Origin: Nereocystis luetkeana
Lineage: Eukaryota; Sar; Phaeophyceae; Laminariales; Laminariaceae
DNA: 64,000 nt
Reading direction: 5' to 3'
Assembly: GCA_031213475.1 (NCBI GenBank)
Contig: JARUPZ010000003.1
Span: 12,591,580 to 12,655,579 of the forward strand
In this document: positions 1 through 13,400 of the stretch, in pieces
Position numbering within the stretch: the first letter of the stretch is position 1
Layout of the letters: each line of letters starts with the position of its first letter
Notes under the pieces: generated by a model
Database searches by the model: none
Told to the model about the DNA's origin: nothing
What the model saw: the letters and a program-made list of their open reading frames with translations, nothing else
Program-made: the position numbers and the translations under genes

Positions 1-475
1 AAATTTCTTCCAAGTGTTGTTTCGGGTGAGATATTGAGCTCCTAATGTGAGGGGACTCAGGAACTTCTGGTGCACCCCTACCGTGGGATAATGGCAGCGT
101 CTATTGCCCGTACTTTGAGATGATGCTCCGCTCCGCTATCAGCAGTAATAGCACCCCATGGCAAATACAACAGGCTGGCCCATCAAGAGAATGCGATCAG
201 GGTTATTCGCTGGACACTAACGACCAGCGCTACTTTCGACCCCTACACCTGCACATCTTTCATACCGGCATTCTCTTTCTGTCGTCGATGAAAAGTTTGT
301 GTGAGGTTTTGATGATTTTTTTGTGGCGTTCTGATACCACGCTTTCGTGGCGTGATGATGGCGTTTTGATGACGTTTTTCATAGAGTTCTAGTGGATGAC
401 GTATTGGTGATGCTTTAGATGGCAGTTTATTGCCGTTTTTATGAACTTTTGATGGGTTTATTTGCGCGCAAGCAG
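1..475. other. Left edge, probably intron or 5' region of the AAA-ATPase gene
   Basis: No convincing exon is seen. The stretch 288-470 is T-rich and repeats a 'tttgatga'-like phrase, and it leads into the acceptor of the first supported exon. It could be intron sequence if more exons lie to the left. Confidence 0.4.
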
Positions 476-556
476 GACGACCGTGGGGACCCGGGAGACG
501 CAGACGTCGAGCCTCCCGCGCGAGGGACAGGCGAAGAGCGAGGGAACGTCGCCGGG
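476..556 (+). CDS. AAA-ATPase exon 1 (acidic N-terminal segment)
   Basis: A T-rich tract and CAG precede 27 codons that begin [14 protein letters not shown] and end at GGG|gtgagt. Both borders are phase 0 and fit exon 2. There is no ATG, so this is either not the first exon or a start lies further left. The following intron (557-1948) contains two dispersed elements (901-1011 and about 1178-1400) and a CCCCTATC-type pyrimidine array at 1800-1925. Confidence 0.5.
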
Positions 557-3500
557 GTGAGTTGGCAGCCAGTAGTTTGGATATGTTCGGCAGCAGCAAA
601 AATTGGCGACCTACAGCAGTATGTGCCGATATACCTCGGGACGTTACTCCGTTGTACGCACTACGTACAAGTGTGTACTCGTACGCATTTTTGTAATAAA
701 TTTAGCTCAATTCACCCATGGGACAAATCACGATCTAGATCATACCAGGTATAGATCGTGTAGATCGTATAGACTAAGTATATTGATCACATAGACAATC
801 TTTTGGCCGTTCCGTTACGAGACGTTATGCAAGAGCTGTATCATCCAGATCCCACCCGACCGAAGTGATCTATTATTAGACGATACAGACAATGTACAGG
901 TATTACGGGGGGGCATACTAAAAAGGACCAAATGTTGTTAGTAAAAGTAGGGAAATATATACCAGGTAGGTTTTTGTTTGTACAATAGGTCCTATTTACT
1001 ATGGTCCCCCTTTAAAAATCGGGGATGCGTTTGCTCCGAGAGATCTGCTGTACATAATATCACGATACGTTAAAGGATTCGCACAGGAGGTCGTGTATAC
1101 GTATCATGCGATGCAGTAAGTAGGCGTGTAAGGTATTCTATTAATAGCAGCACGTGCGAGCTAAAGGTATAGTAAATAGGCGTTTAGCGTGCACGGGGGG
1201 GGGGAGGGGGTCGTTTTTCAGCGCTCGATTAATCCAGAACGAGAAGGTTGCGACAAGTATCAATACCGAACAACATTAAGTTGTTTTTGGAAATATCTGG
1301 TCGAAGGAGAAGAGATCCTTCAGAGAATAAAACGTACCTGGTACGCCCTGAGCACCCTTACCGTCGTTGTCGAGAAAACGAGTAGCGCTGAAAAAAAACG
1401 GTGGCACCACTGTGCAAACCCCACGCTGCCATGTGCCGCCGGTTTGAAGTGATATGGTACCAGGGTCTGAACATGTGTGCCGCCGGCCCTACGCATGAGT
1501 TGGGCAAGCGTGTCGAACCTTTATTTTTGTGTCTCCCGTCCTTGTCTCCTCCTTGGCTACAACAGACAACAGCAGCGCTGTGAAACTGCTGCGAGTATAG
1601 CCTGATGTACCGGTATTGGTACGAGATTGTCTTATTATGCTCGCGATTTTGCACTCGAAAGAATACACCGCCTATCAGGCGCTACGACCACGCTTCTTGA
1701 GGCTTCCAAATAAAAACACGCCTTTCTCTCTTCACCAACCAACACAACAGCTGAGCGTATGTCATCAACTTGAAGGCGTCTCACTTTTGGGCCCCCTGTA
1801 CCCTGTCTCTTGCCCCATGCCCCATGTCCCCTATCTCCTGCCCCATGTCCCCTATCCCCTGTCCCCTATCCCTTGTTCCCTATCCCCCTTCCCCTATCCC
1901 CTGTCCCCTATCCCCCGTCCCCTACTCCCTCCCTACTTGGCGACACAGGACGAGTACCGTGGGGTTGAGACCACCGAAGAGGAGGATGACAACAAAGGAT
2001 TAGGGGATGCAGCGCCGGGCAGACTGTTGGAGGAGGGCGGGGGGTCCGATTCGGACGAGGACGAGACGGACTCGGACCACACGGAGGACGAGGGCAGTGA
2101 CAGCTACGAAGACGGTGAGCGTTACCGGTATATACACGAAGTGCATGTTTGCTTGTTCGCTTGTTTTTAGGTCAATATATGGTATAGATGGCAACATAAC
2201 TAATATGTTCTTCTGCTATTGCGCAACGGGAGCTACGGATTGCATTGGCACACTACAACCATTTTATATGGGGAGTTGGGGTGAGTTGAGGCTTTCATTT
2301 TGCATTAAACCTAGCCAATCCGCAGGAGGATTGAAAAAAAGGTAGAATAAGAATTGTCCAAAAATATAACTTGAGAGTTCTCGCAACCCTTCCACAGCCA
2401 TCTGCATATTCGTGCACATTGGATCATTTTTTTTTTGGCCAACTGTTTCGGTTATTGCCGTTTTTTTTTTCTTCAAGTTCATTTCATTGCCCGGAGGTTT
2501 TGTTCTTGTTTGGTGTCGATGGTGAGACTTGCCAGCTTGCTGCACAGAGTTTACGGTACATGTAGTTTTGTACTCTTAATGGCAAGTCGTTTTTTTTGTG
2601 GTGCTTTCGGTCGGTCGTATTTTGGTCGCGAGGGGTGAGTCGAACGGTCGCCATTTCTGACGCTCTTACCGCGTTCGTCTGCCCGTTCGGCGGCCTCATC
2701 ATCACCACCACCACCCCACCTCCGCCGCTGCTCTCCCTCCCTCCCTCCCTCCCTCCCCCCACCCCAACCCTCCCCTTTTTTATGGCCTCCTCCGCACACA
2801 CTCGTGCCGTGCAGCAGACGAGTCTGAGAGCGAGGAGGCGGAGGAGGAGGCCGCGCTGCGGAGCGCTTCGAGAGGGTGGGGGAGGGGCGCCATCGGCGGC
2901 GCCGGCAGCAACAGCGGCAGCAGCGGACGGGCTAGGGGGGGTGGAGCGTCTTCGGCGAATGTGTACGAGAATGACGAGGAGGCATGCTTTTCCAGGGTGA
3001 AGGAGCTGTGGGAAGATAGGGTGAGCCGGTAGACATTTGAGACAGTATCCCCCCCCCCCCTGCCGAGCGAGGGTCGGGGGACTGGATGGGAGCCGCGGGG
3101 GTGGGGTGTTCGGTTGGGTAGGGTGGGTTGGTGGATGTGCGGGTGGGTGAGTGAGGGGGGTGGGTGGGTGGATGGGTGCAGAGGTCACTGGGATGTGTGG
3201 TGTGGGTCGGGGCGTTTTTTTTGTGTGTGTGTTTCGTATTTCGTGTGCTTTCCGGTTGCTGTATGTACGTGTCTTCGTTTTGCTTTTTTGTTTATAGCCA
3301 ATAGGTTCGCGGGGCCCCGCCCCCGCCCCCCCCCCACAGCAGGATTCGCCGACCCCCCTCCCTCGGCCTAAGATCTTGCCCCCTCCCCGGCGCGTAACGA
3401 GGCCGACGGTGGAATGGAACAACACGTGTCGCCGTCGCTCCTCGCGTGTCGTTTTTGTGATCCCGCTTCCAATCCCGATCTCGATCGATCCTCATCCCGA

Positions 3501-4887
3501 CCCCGATCAATCACGATTCCGATCCCTATCCCAATCCCTATCTCTGTCGGGGTCCCAGTCCCGATCCTGGTCCCGATCCTCATCTCGTTCCCAATCTCGA
3601 TCCCAATCCCGCTCTCGATCCCCCTTTCCCGTTTCTATTTTTTACTGACATACCATGGTATAGGTTATCCCACCACTGTCCCGATCCGATCCCGATCCCT
3701 AATCCCGATCCCTTATCCCAATCCCGATCCCGATCCCGATCCCTAATCCCAGTTCCGGTCCCGATCCCCCTCCTTCCGCATTCCCGTTTTCTGTATGATA
3801 CTGACGTATCATGGTATAGGTTATTCTACCGCTGTCCCGGTCTGAGATCGAAGAGCTTTCCGAGGGCGTGAAGGCGGAGCAAAAGAAGCTCACGGAGGCC
3901 GCGCCCACCGAGTGGAACTCCGGTCTCAGTCGCATCGGCTCCAGCGGCAGCAGCAGCAGCAGCAGCGGTGGTGGTGGTGGTGGTGGGGGAGGGTCGAAGA
4001 AGACGGGGAGTTACAAGGGTGATGGTGGGGAGACGGTGGTGGAGGGGGGAGGGGAGGGGGGCGGGGGGGGGGGGGGACTCGTCGCTGGATTTGCTGTACC
4101 GGCTGCTGCTGGCGGAGATGTACGGGAATGGGTCGTCCGGGGGTCTGAATAATCGCTGGATCGAGCGAGACTCGCTGCTGCAGGTAGGTTGGTGGCGTGT
4201 TTTTTTTTGCCCCGAGTGTAATTCCAACTGCACGTAATATCACCTGTCGCCACAACGGGAGTTTAGTCCTTGTGGCCTCAGGGCTTCAAGAACTGAGGGG
4301 GTTGCTCGCGTCAAGCGAGCGGGGTTAGGGTTTATTGCGGTTCCCACCCGGCCACGCCAGCTGCAGCAGTAGACTATAAAGATCACCAAGAGTATTGTGT
4401 ATGTCATTGAAGATAAGCTAGATCATGAAGTAGGAATCGGTGACAGGTCCAAGGTGTGTATGCTTGCGTCATTCTTAGGTAGACCGATTGAGTTACCGCC
4501 ATCGTGAAGTTTTTCGTTTTTGACTCCTCTTTTGTTCTCCTCCCCCTCCCCCTTCCCCACCCCCGCCACCCCACCCCACCCCATCGTTTCCGCGATACCT
4601 TTGTTTTCTATATACGCTTGACGAATACCCCCCTTCCCCCCCCCCTCCCGAACCCCCACTACGTTTGCCGCCGTTGGGTTTCCAGCTTCGAGGGGCGGCT
4701 ACGTTGGCGCACAACCCTGAATACCTTCGGCACACCGCCAACCTGCCCAGGGTGACCCGAGGAGTGCGCTTGGTTGCGCCGGAAGCCACGCACAGCATGC
4801 AGGTCAGTCCGGCGGGGCGGTCCAGCAAGCCGCCAGCGCGCGCGCGCGCGCGAGCGAGCGAGCGATCGTGCTCGCGCCTGGAGGCAA

Positions 4888-4921
<34 letters not shown>

Positions 4922-7369
4922 ACATACCTGGTATTGGACGGATGGTGATCTGAGTAGTCTTGATCCTATAGATGACGATATAGAACGTCTGCAAGTAGAT
5001 CGTTCAGGCTCTACTAGGCTCCACTCCTGTACGACCGTACGAAAAATCCACCTACCAGGAAATTATACCAGGCATAGCTTACGATCTTCTCTACAGTAGA
5101 TAACATCTAGATGTCTGAAATTATGTGAAAACATTCTTCTTTTTATCCCCGCACGCGAAACGCCTTCCCAAGTTATCAAAAAATTTGAACGCTTGTTTTT
5201 TTACCCTCCCATATATCTTGCGAGTGTAAAGCTCCGATTTACCACATTCATCTCTTCACCGATGCGTCGCCCCCCGTTTGTTGAATATCGAGAAATGAAT
5301 CGCACGCACTCCCGACGGTGAAGAGTTGCTTTTCTTGCTGGAACCAGCTCGTGGGAGCCGTATGGCCTGCATGATCTTTAGCTCGTTGCTTCCCTTGCTG
5401 GATCTGTACTATACAGATCCCGCCCAATTTTTCGTATCGGCAGGTCAGGATCTAGATGATCTATATGTAGATGACCTATCTGTATGTGATCTATCTGTAG
5501 GTGATATGTCTGTAGATAATCTATCTGTTGATGATCTGTCTGTAGACGATCTGTGTGCCCGATGTGTGAACGATTTTTTCGGAGCTGGATGAAGTCGTAA
5601 ACTCTACTGCCCCCGCCCCTCTTGTCAATCGCTGTTGCAGGAAGCTCTCGCCCGCTCGCTTGGGCACAGCACGGGCAGCAAGGTGGTGCTTTTGGATGGC
5701 AAGGCTTTGGAAGCGGTGAGGGGTGGGGTTGATTAATTGGTTGATTGATTGGTTGTGCTGGCGGGTTGAGAGTTGCTCACCACCTATTGGAGAAAATGGT
5801 TGGCACACACTGTGTACGAGAAAAGTGTAACCAAGCCAAACCCTAACCGATTAATACTAAAGCCAATCAGAGCAATCCTAATCCTGACGCTAAGCCAATC
5901 AAACGAATCTCGAACAAGTGGTAAGCTTTACTGGGTAGGTTGATAGGTGGGCTGGTTGATTTGGTTTGGTGGACTGGTTGGTGGGTTGATCGCTTAGGTG
6001 GTCTGGTTGATGGATTTGTTGATAGTTTGTTGGTTAGGTGGTTGTTCCTTCGGCTTCTTGGTTAGGGTGTTTGGTCGGTTGGTTTGTATTTTGGATGGGC
6101 GTCACACCTTGGACACGTAGATGATGATCTATCTATCTACAGATAGATCATACAGTTCCTCACCTGCCGTTGCGATAGGTTGTCCATAGTCTGCACGGCA
6201 CAGATCCAGCATGTGCTACTGTAGATCATGCAGATTGCACGGGTCCCTCCCGGCAACATGAGCTAGATCATACAGATCAGGAATACACCTATCTGCCTTG
6301 AGATATCTACATCGGCAACTGGGGATGATCTGTACATGATCTGTCCGACGTGTGTTTGGGTGGTCGGTTGGTTAGATGGGTCAGTGGTCGGTGGATGTTT
6401 AGTTTGTTGGTTGGTTGGTTGGTTGGGTGGTGATTTGTTGTATGGTGTTTTAGTGGGTGGATTGGTTGGTTGGTTGGTTGGTTGATTGACTGATTGATTG
6501 GTTGATTGTGGGAATCGAACCGTCCGGTCGGTCGATGGGCTGATTGGCCACATCGTTTGAAGGAACACGGACTATTAATACTTATGTGTCATTTATTTCA
6601 TCATAGCGTGTGACGGCTCATTGGGCAAGGTGCTGGTGCTGTACTACGCATTGCCGTATGCCACTGTACGAGTACATTTTTTTTTTTATGATTGTGAAAT
6701 ATTATATTATCGTGTTGTCAAATGTGTACGAAGTGTTGATTGTATCGAAGTTTATACCAGGTACCCCTCTGATCCGAAATATAAGGATGGTTTAATCATT
6801 AATATGAACCAGGTACCCCTCTGATCCGAAATATAAGGATGGTTTAGTCATTAATATGAAGACCAAGTGCTCCTTATATTTCGGGTCGAAGTGGTATATA
6901 TTATCACGACGTCATCATACTGCCGTATTCGTATTGTTATAGAGTGTACAGTAGTTTTTCCGTGTGCTGCGGTCTGTGACGGCTCATTGCACGTGATAGT
7001 ATACCACTCGTAATATTATTGTATACCAGGTACTGTATACGATTACTTTTAGTACGATTAAATATAATACTTTCGTTTTGTCGTATTATTAATAATAGTA
7101 TTAACAGTGGTATCGCATTGCCGTAGACCTGGTGTATGACGTACGCGGTAATACACACGCCATAATCATATTGCCATGTTCATGCTGCGGTACTGACCAC
7201 ACTCTGGCTTGCCTTTGCGTCGTGGTTGTCTCACGATATGCTCGTTGCGCCGAAGCAGGCACGGGGAAGAGCGCTTGCGCAGGGTGTTGCATCACGGCTA
7301 GCTTGTGTTGAAACCTCCCTCCTAAGAACGCATACCGTACTCCGACCCCCACTATCCACCCAAGCGCTT

Positions 7370-7403
<34 letters not shown>

Positions 7404-10400
7404 ACGATTATCGCCTGCCCCTTTCCCTGCTTCGTTATTGTGTTGGACCCCCCCCCCCCCCCACCCCTCCTTCCCTAAGGAAACCTGCCTCCCCCCCAGC
7501 CCCACCTAACCCCCCCCCCCCCCCTCCCCCCTCCGCCCTAATATCGCCTCCACATGTTTTTCTTCTCTGGTGTTGCGATGATGGCAGGTGCGGGGAAGAG
7601 CGCTGTCGGAGGGCGTCCCCAAGGACCAGCTGACGTCGAGGCACCTCGCGTCCGCGCTTGTGGAGGTGGCCGGCGAGGACAGTTCGCCGTTCGTGGTGTT
7701 CCTGATGGACAAAGGCAGCGCCGTCTTGAAGAGCAGGGGCCTCTGCCAGAGGTGAGGGGAGGGGGTGCGGTGGAGTGTGCAGCAGTGGTGTAGGTCCGTC
7801 AGTATGATGTAGAGGAGGGGAGGGGGCGGGAAGATAGGGTAGGGGAGAGGAGGGGAGGGGAGGGGAGGGTAGTGTAGCGATAGGGTTAGGTAGAGTAAGG
7901 TAGGGTAGGATTGGGTAGGGGGGCGTAGGGAAGGGAAGTATAGAGGTAGGGTAGGGTAGGGGAGGGTAGAGTCGTGTAGAGGTAGGATAGTGTAGCGTAG
8001 CGTAGAGGTAGGGTAGGGTAGGGTTGGGTAGGGTAGGGGTAGGGCAGGGTAGAGTGGTGTAGGGTAGGGTTGGGCAGCTCAGAGTAGGGTAGGGTAGGGT
8101 AATGTAGGGTAGGGTAGGGTAGCGAAGGAGTAAGGCAGGGTAGGGTAGGGTAGGGTAGAGTAAGAGTAAGAGTAAGAGTAGAGTAGAATATAGTAAATTA
8201 GGGTAGGGTAGGGTAGGGTGGGGTAGGGTAGGGTAATGTAGTGTAGCGCAACGTAGGATAGTTGAGCGTATAAACAGCCTCCTCAGCAGAAAAAGAGTGT
8301 CTATCGACTAGTGTGTATAGATAGCCACCACAACAACAAGGATGCTTCGCCCCCCCCCTGCGCCGACACGTTTCTCGCCCTTGGCAAGGTTGACGGAAGA
8401 GATGAAGAACGAGTCCTCCCGGGTGCTGTTCCTGCTGTCCACCGCTAGCGACCCTTCGGTGCCAGGCAACTCGCCAGACGGGCCGGGGGACGAAGCGGCC
8501 TCGCAGGAGGCGCCGCAACAGGTGAGAGAATATTCCCTTTCGGTTCAAGCGGCGTTTTTTCGATCACGATTTCTCGGTGGCGGCGGGCGGCCTGTGTGCT
8601 TCTTAAACTCCTTAAATATGTGTCACATATGGAGCATACATCGGATACTTTTTTTTATGATTTGGCTAGTTCGGGGCGTGTGTATTACTTACTTACACGA
8701 TCGGCAAGATCTACCATAAATCGTTATTGCCGGTTGAGAGTTGGAAGAGCATGGGTATTCCTGATTTACACGATCTGCAAAAGCTACAGCTATTAATGTT
8801 ATCATTGGGCGAGAGCTGTATAAAACACGACTTTAGCTCGCATGTTTATATGATTTGCTTGATCTGTATAATGTGTTTGCCGGGGCGAGAGTTGTACAAA
8901 ACACGACTTTTGCTCGCATGTTTATGGTCTACGAGATCTGTATAGTGTTTTCGCCGGAGCGAGAGCTGTATAAATCACGACTTTTGCTCGCATGCTTTAT
9001 ATGTAATCCGCGAGATATGTTTGTATTACGTGGTTCTTTTGCGCAACATCTCATTTTTATAGCGGCGAATACAGAGCTCGGAGGACCTAGATGATCGAGA
9101 TGATCTAGATGATCTATCAACCGTATCACACTGGGTGATAATATAACAAACCCCCCTCGGACGATTTTCGAAGCTGGATTTCTCGACACCGGGGAGGGCG
9201 TACTGAGTACGACGAGCGATGCGTCTGTGCAACATCCTCGACATCTTTCGAAAACCAGCATTTTCGTTGTGTGTGCCACCCCATGTTTTTGGAGGAACCG
9301 GGTCTGAAATTTGTCTCAGGGTGTGTGTTGTATTACCACCCAGTGTGATAGTGTGGTACTACAGTATTACGGGTGTGTTATATTATTACCCGGTGTGGAT
9401 ACGGTACTATTTCGGGTGTATTATGTTATCACCCAGTGTGATAATGTACTATTATGGGTGTGTCTTCTGATCACCCAGTGTGATAGGGTACTTTTACGGG
9501 TGTGTTATAATATCACCCAGTGTGATAAGGTACTATTACGGGTGCGTTATCTTATCATCCAATGTGATAGTGTACTACGGTACCCGTATTGTACGATTAG
9601 GGGTGTGTTATCTTATCACCCAGTGTGTTATTCTATCAACCAGTGTGATGGTGTGATACGGTGTGCTCTATCTCATCAGTCCGATGCGTAATATTTCTTC
9701 ATACAGGGCGGTGGCGTGTTCGGGACTCCTTTGCAGTGGCCGCGCGGACCCAACAACGCACCTCCCGGACAGCCCAAGCGCCCCACGCAGGTAATAACTC
9801 GCGCGTACATGTCGGGATTTTTTGGTAAAACCTGTCGTCAAGTTGTGTGTGCGTATTGGGTGGATGATGGACCGTACGCACGGAGTTTCACTATATTTTT
9901 GGAGCGTTTACGGTTGGGGGGGGCGGACGCGTCAGGTATATAAATTTTGAGGCGGCCCTTTTTTTCTGCAGCCGTCGACGACGCCAAGGTGTGGCGGACG
10001 CCCCCCTCCCCACCCCCCACCCCACCCCTGGGCAGGTTTCTTCTCTCTCTTGTGTGGTTGTGGGGTAGAGGGAGTACCGCAAAGAGGCGTTTAGCTCGCA
10101 CGGGGGTACGACCGTTTTTCCGCAGTCGATTTTTTTCGCAACGGGAATATTTTGTTTTTTGCTGATACCGAAACAACAAGTTGTTATCGGAAATATCTGG
10201 GTGAGCGATGAGACGAGTGCCGCGTGGGTTTCGTGGTGCCTTGATCAGGCGTTTTGCGAAGTGTCCCAGTGAAATGAATCGTGACTTTTTTCTAGGGGAA
10301 AACTAAAAAGATTGGCGTCATAATTCGTGAGTTTTTTTTGTCGTGAATCGTGACATTAAACAAAAAAAGAAACAAACATTCATGACCAAACCTCACGAAT

Positions 10401-13400
10401 CGTTTTTTTTTTTGTGTGTTGGTCAGGAATGGCCCTAAGATTCGTACCAGGTATGAAGTATGTAGTTGCCTTTTATTTTCCGTGACTATGGAAAATACTT
10501 ACAGTACCCCTTCGAGGAGTGAGTGCACCCTTACCACACAGCAGTACGTACCTATCTATTACGGGGGACCATAGTTAATAGGACCACGTATTGTTAGTAA
10601 AAACAGGGAAATATACACGTTTTTTTGTGTACCGTAGCTTCTATTTACTATGGTCCCCCGTAATAGCTTGAGTTATGACGTACATTATCTGTTAGGTAGC
10701 GAGTTCGTTGAGTACTAAAGCGCTCAGAATATGTAGACCAACTCTAAAAACCTACCAGTATGACACACACCCAGTGCATACAGCACACGCGCGATATCGA
10801 AGTGTCGCGCCGAGCTTCCGAATACGAGGTTTGAGGAGGTTCTCGATCTCACTCACCTACTTAAATTTGTGTTTTAATTTGAATACAACACACAGGACGA
10901 CGGCTCGCCCAAGAAGAACTACATCTTCTTGCAGCAGAACACGCCCGAGGGAGGGGACGGCGGGGCCTACTTCGGAGGGCGCTCCCCCCGCGGAGGCCGC
11001 GGCGGGCGGTCGGGGGGTAGGGGCCAGCCCGGGCAATCTTTCGGGAAGGGGGCGCCGGGTCCCCCAGTTCCGCCGCAAATGCTCGAGCAGGTACGGTGTT
11101 TATGGTTTTGTTTTGTGTGTGTAGTGCTTCTTTTTTGTTTTTGTGCGAAGGGTAAAATCAGTAGCCGAAGCACCCACTACACCGTGCATTCTGAAAATCG
11201 CGGCCGAGCGAGCGGGGGAGTTTTTTGTTTCGTGTTGAGGCCGGACTCAGGAGATGAAAAAAGGAAACAGGACAAGACAGGGTGATGGGGTTTAGCAGGG
11301 AAGCGAAGCGTTCGGCGGAGTACTGAAAAAAACGTATGCGGTGTGGTAACCGACCGGCAGAAGGTAGCGCGCGCCAGCGGCGAGGATTGGGAGCTATTAC
11401 GGGGGACCATAGTAAATAGGACCTCCGATACACACAAAAACCTACCAGGGTATATATCTGCGCATTTTTACTGACAATATTTGGTCCTATTTACTATGGC
11501 CCTCCGTAATAGCAGGGTTTTGTCATAAAATGGGGGGGGGCTGCTTGTTGCTGCACTTGGTGGCATGCATTATACATACTACACGACACCACTCATGATT
11601 CGGAAATATATAGCCCTTACGTAGGGTAACTACGTGGGACCATAGGACCAGATATTGTTAGTACAAATAAGGAAATATATAGTTTTTGTGTGCACCGTAG
11701 TTGCTATTAAATAGGACCAATTTTTGTTAGTACAAATAGGGAAATATATAGTTTTTGTGTGTACCGTAGGTCCTATTAAATACGACCAATTTTTGTTATT
11801 ACGGGGGACAATAGTAAATAGGACCACATATTGTTAGTAAAAAATGGGAAATATATAGGTTTTTGTGTGTACCATAGGTTCTATTTGCCATGGCCCCCCG
11901 TAATAGTACAAATGTGGAAACACATAGTTTTTGTGTGTACCGTAGGTCCTGTTTACTATGGTCCCCCGTAAATAGGACAAAACAGTTGAATCAGAGTAAT
12001 ATTTTCGAGCGGGTTGTCCCCAAAAGGGTTCGTGGCCGATTGGTGTCCTGCGGCAGGACGGGGAGGGGGGTCTTTCCTACCTCAAGGGAGCTCTGTACAT
12101 GTCTGTTTTATCTCCATAGACTTGTGTTCTGAGAAGAAATGTACACTTGACCATATGATACTATCTATACCATGGCTTAGGCCTGTTTGACACTTTTTTT
12201 TTTGTACAAACACACGACGCTATATACTTTAGACGCTGTAGTTCCTCAGTTGAACCCCCCCCCCCCCTCCCCCGCCTCCGTTGTGTTTGGGTAATTCCTC
12301 AGCTGACCCCCTGCCCAACCCCCTCCCCCCCAACCGCCTCCGTGGTGTTTGGGTAGTTCCCTAGCTGAGAAGCCCCCATCCCCCCCCACACCAACTGCCT
12401 CCGAAGGATGTGTCTCTATTAGGAGGAGGAATGGTCCTCCTGTCTCGAAAATAATGCGTGGTCAATAATTAAATGGCAAAAGGCAAGCGACAAAGGAGTA
12501 GCTCGTATACCCCCCCGCCCCCCCCCCCCCCTCAATGTCTGCCTGGTCGGTGAAAACCCGACATGCTCCGTCCCGGCATTGTAGGGATGCGAGGGTCTAT
12601 GGTCCTACGACTACGGCCATGCATGAGATCGAGTACATCTCTCCTTATAGAGTACCTCCCCCAACTCCGTGGTGTGTTTCCTTATCTTATGTCGAAGCTT
12701 CTGAGGGAGGCGATGAAGAACATGCGGTCTGCTCAAGAGGACAGTGCCAACAACAGCAACGGTAGCAACACGAACGGCGGTAGCGATAACGGGAGTGGCG
12801 ACGGCGGTAGCACGGAGCAAGGTGTGGGGGATGCGGAGGGGAGGGACGCGGGCGCCGGTGACGGCGGGGGGGGGAACGGGGATGGACGGGATAATATTGC
12901 CGCTGGAGACATCCCTCCCGGGCTACTGGAGGCCCTCAGCGAGGCGCTGAACGACGATGAGTTCAAGAGGACTCTGGAGCAGATCGGGAAGCAGCTCGGG
13001 AAGGACGCCACGCAGGTGGGAGGTGTCGGAGCACTTGAGTGTGATGCGAGGTCGGTCGGTCGGTTAGTCGGTTGGTTGGTTGGTACTACTTTGGACGTAA
13101 ATATAAGGACCGCTTGGTCTTCATGTTAATGTTTAAACGGCCTTTATATTCCCGACCACAGTGGTATTGTTTTTGGTAATGGCCGGTCGGTTGGTTGATT
13201 GGGTTGATTGGTTCGATTGGTTGGTTTGATTGGTTTGATTGGTTGGTTGGTTTGATTGTTTTTTCGGTCGGTTGGTTGGTTGGTCGGTTGGATACGTTAG
13301 GTTGGCTGGTTGGTTTGTCGGTTTGTGTGTGTTAGGTTGTGTGTGGAGTGGTTCAGGTGGTTCGTTGGGTTGATGACTTGCATGTGTGTTGCTTCGTTTT

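Noticed and set aside
5437-5577. Short acidic frame with [12 protein letters not shown] repeats as a peptide gene
   Set aside because: The residues come from gatctatctgtagatgat repeats of a family E fragment inside intron 6.
6505-6545. B-box word ggttcgattcc on the - strand
   Set aside because: No A box at tRNA spacing and no stems; likewise the ggttcgag words at 45,378 and 63,889.
6600-6680. Possible AAA-ATPase exon ([16 protein letters not shown])
   Set aside because: The phrase gtgacggctcattg recurs at 6975 as repeat sequence, and exons 7 and 8 already join in frame without it.
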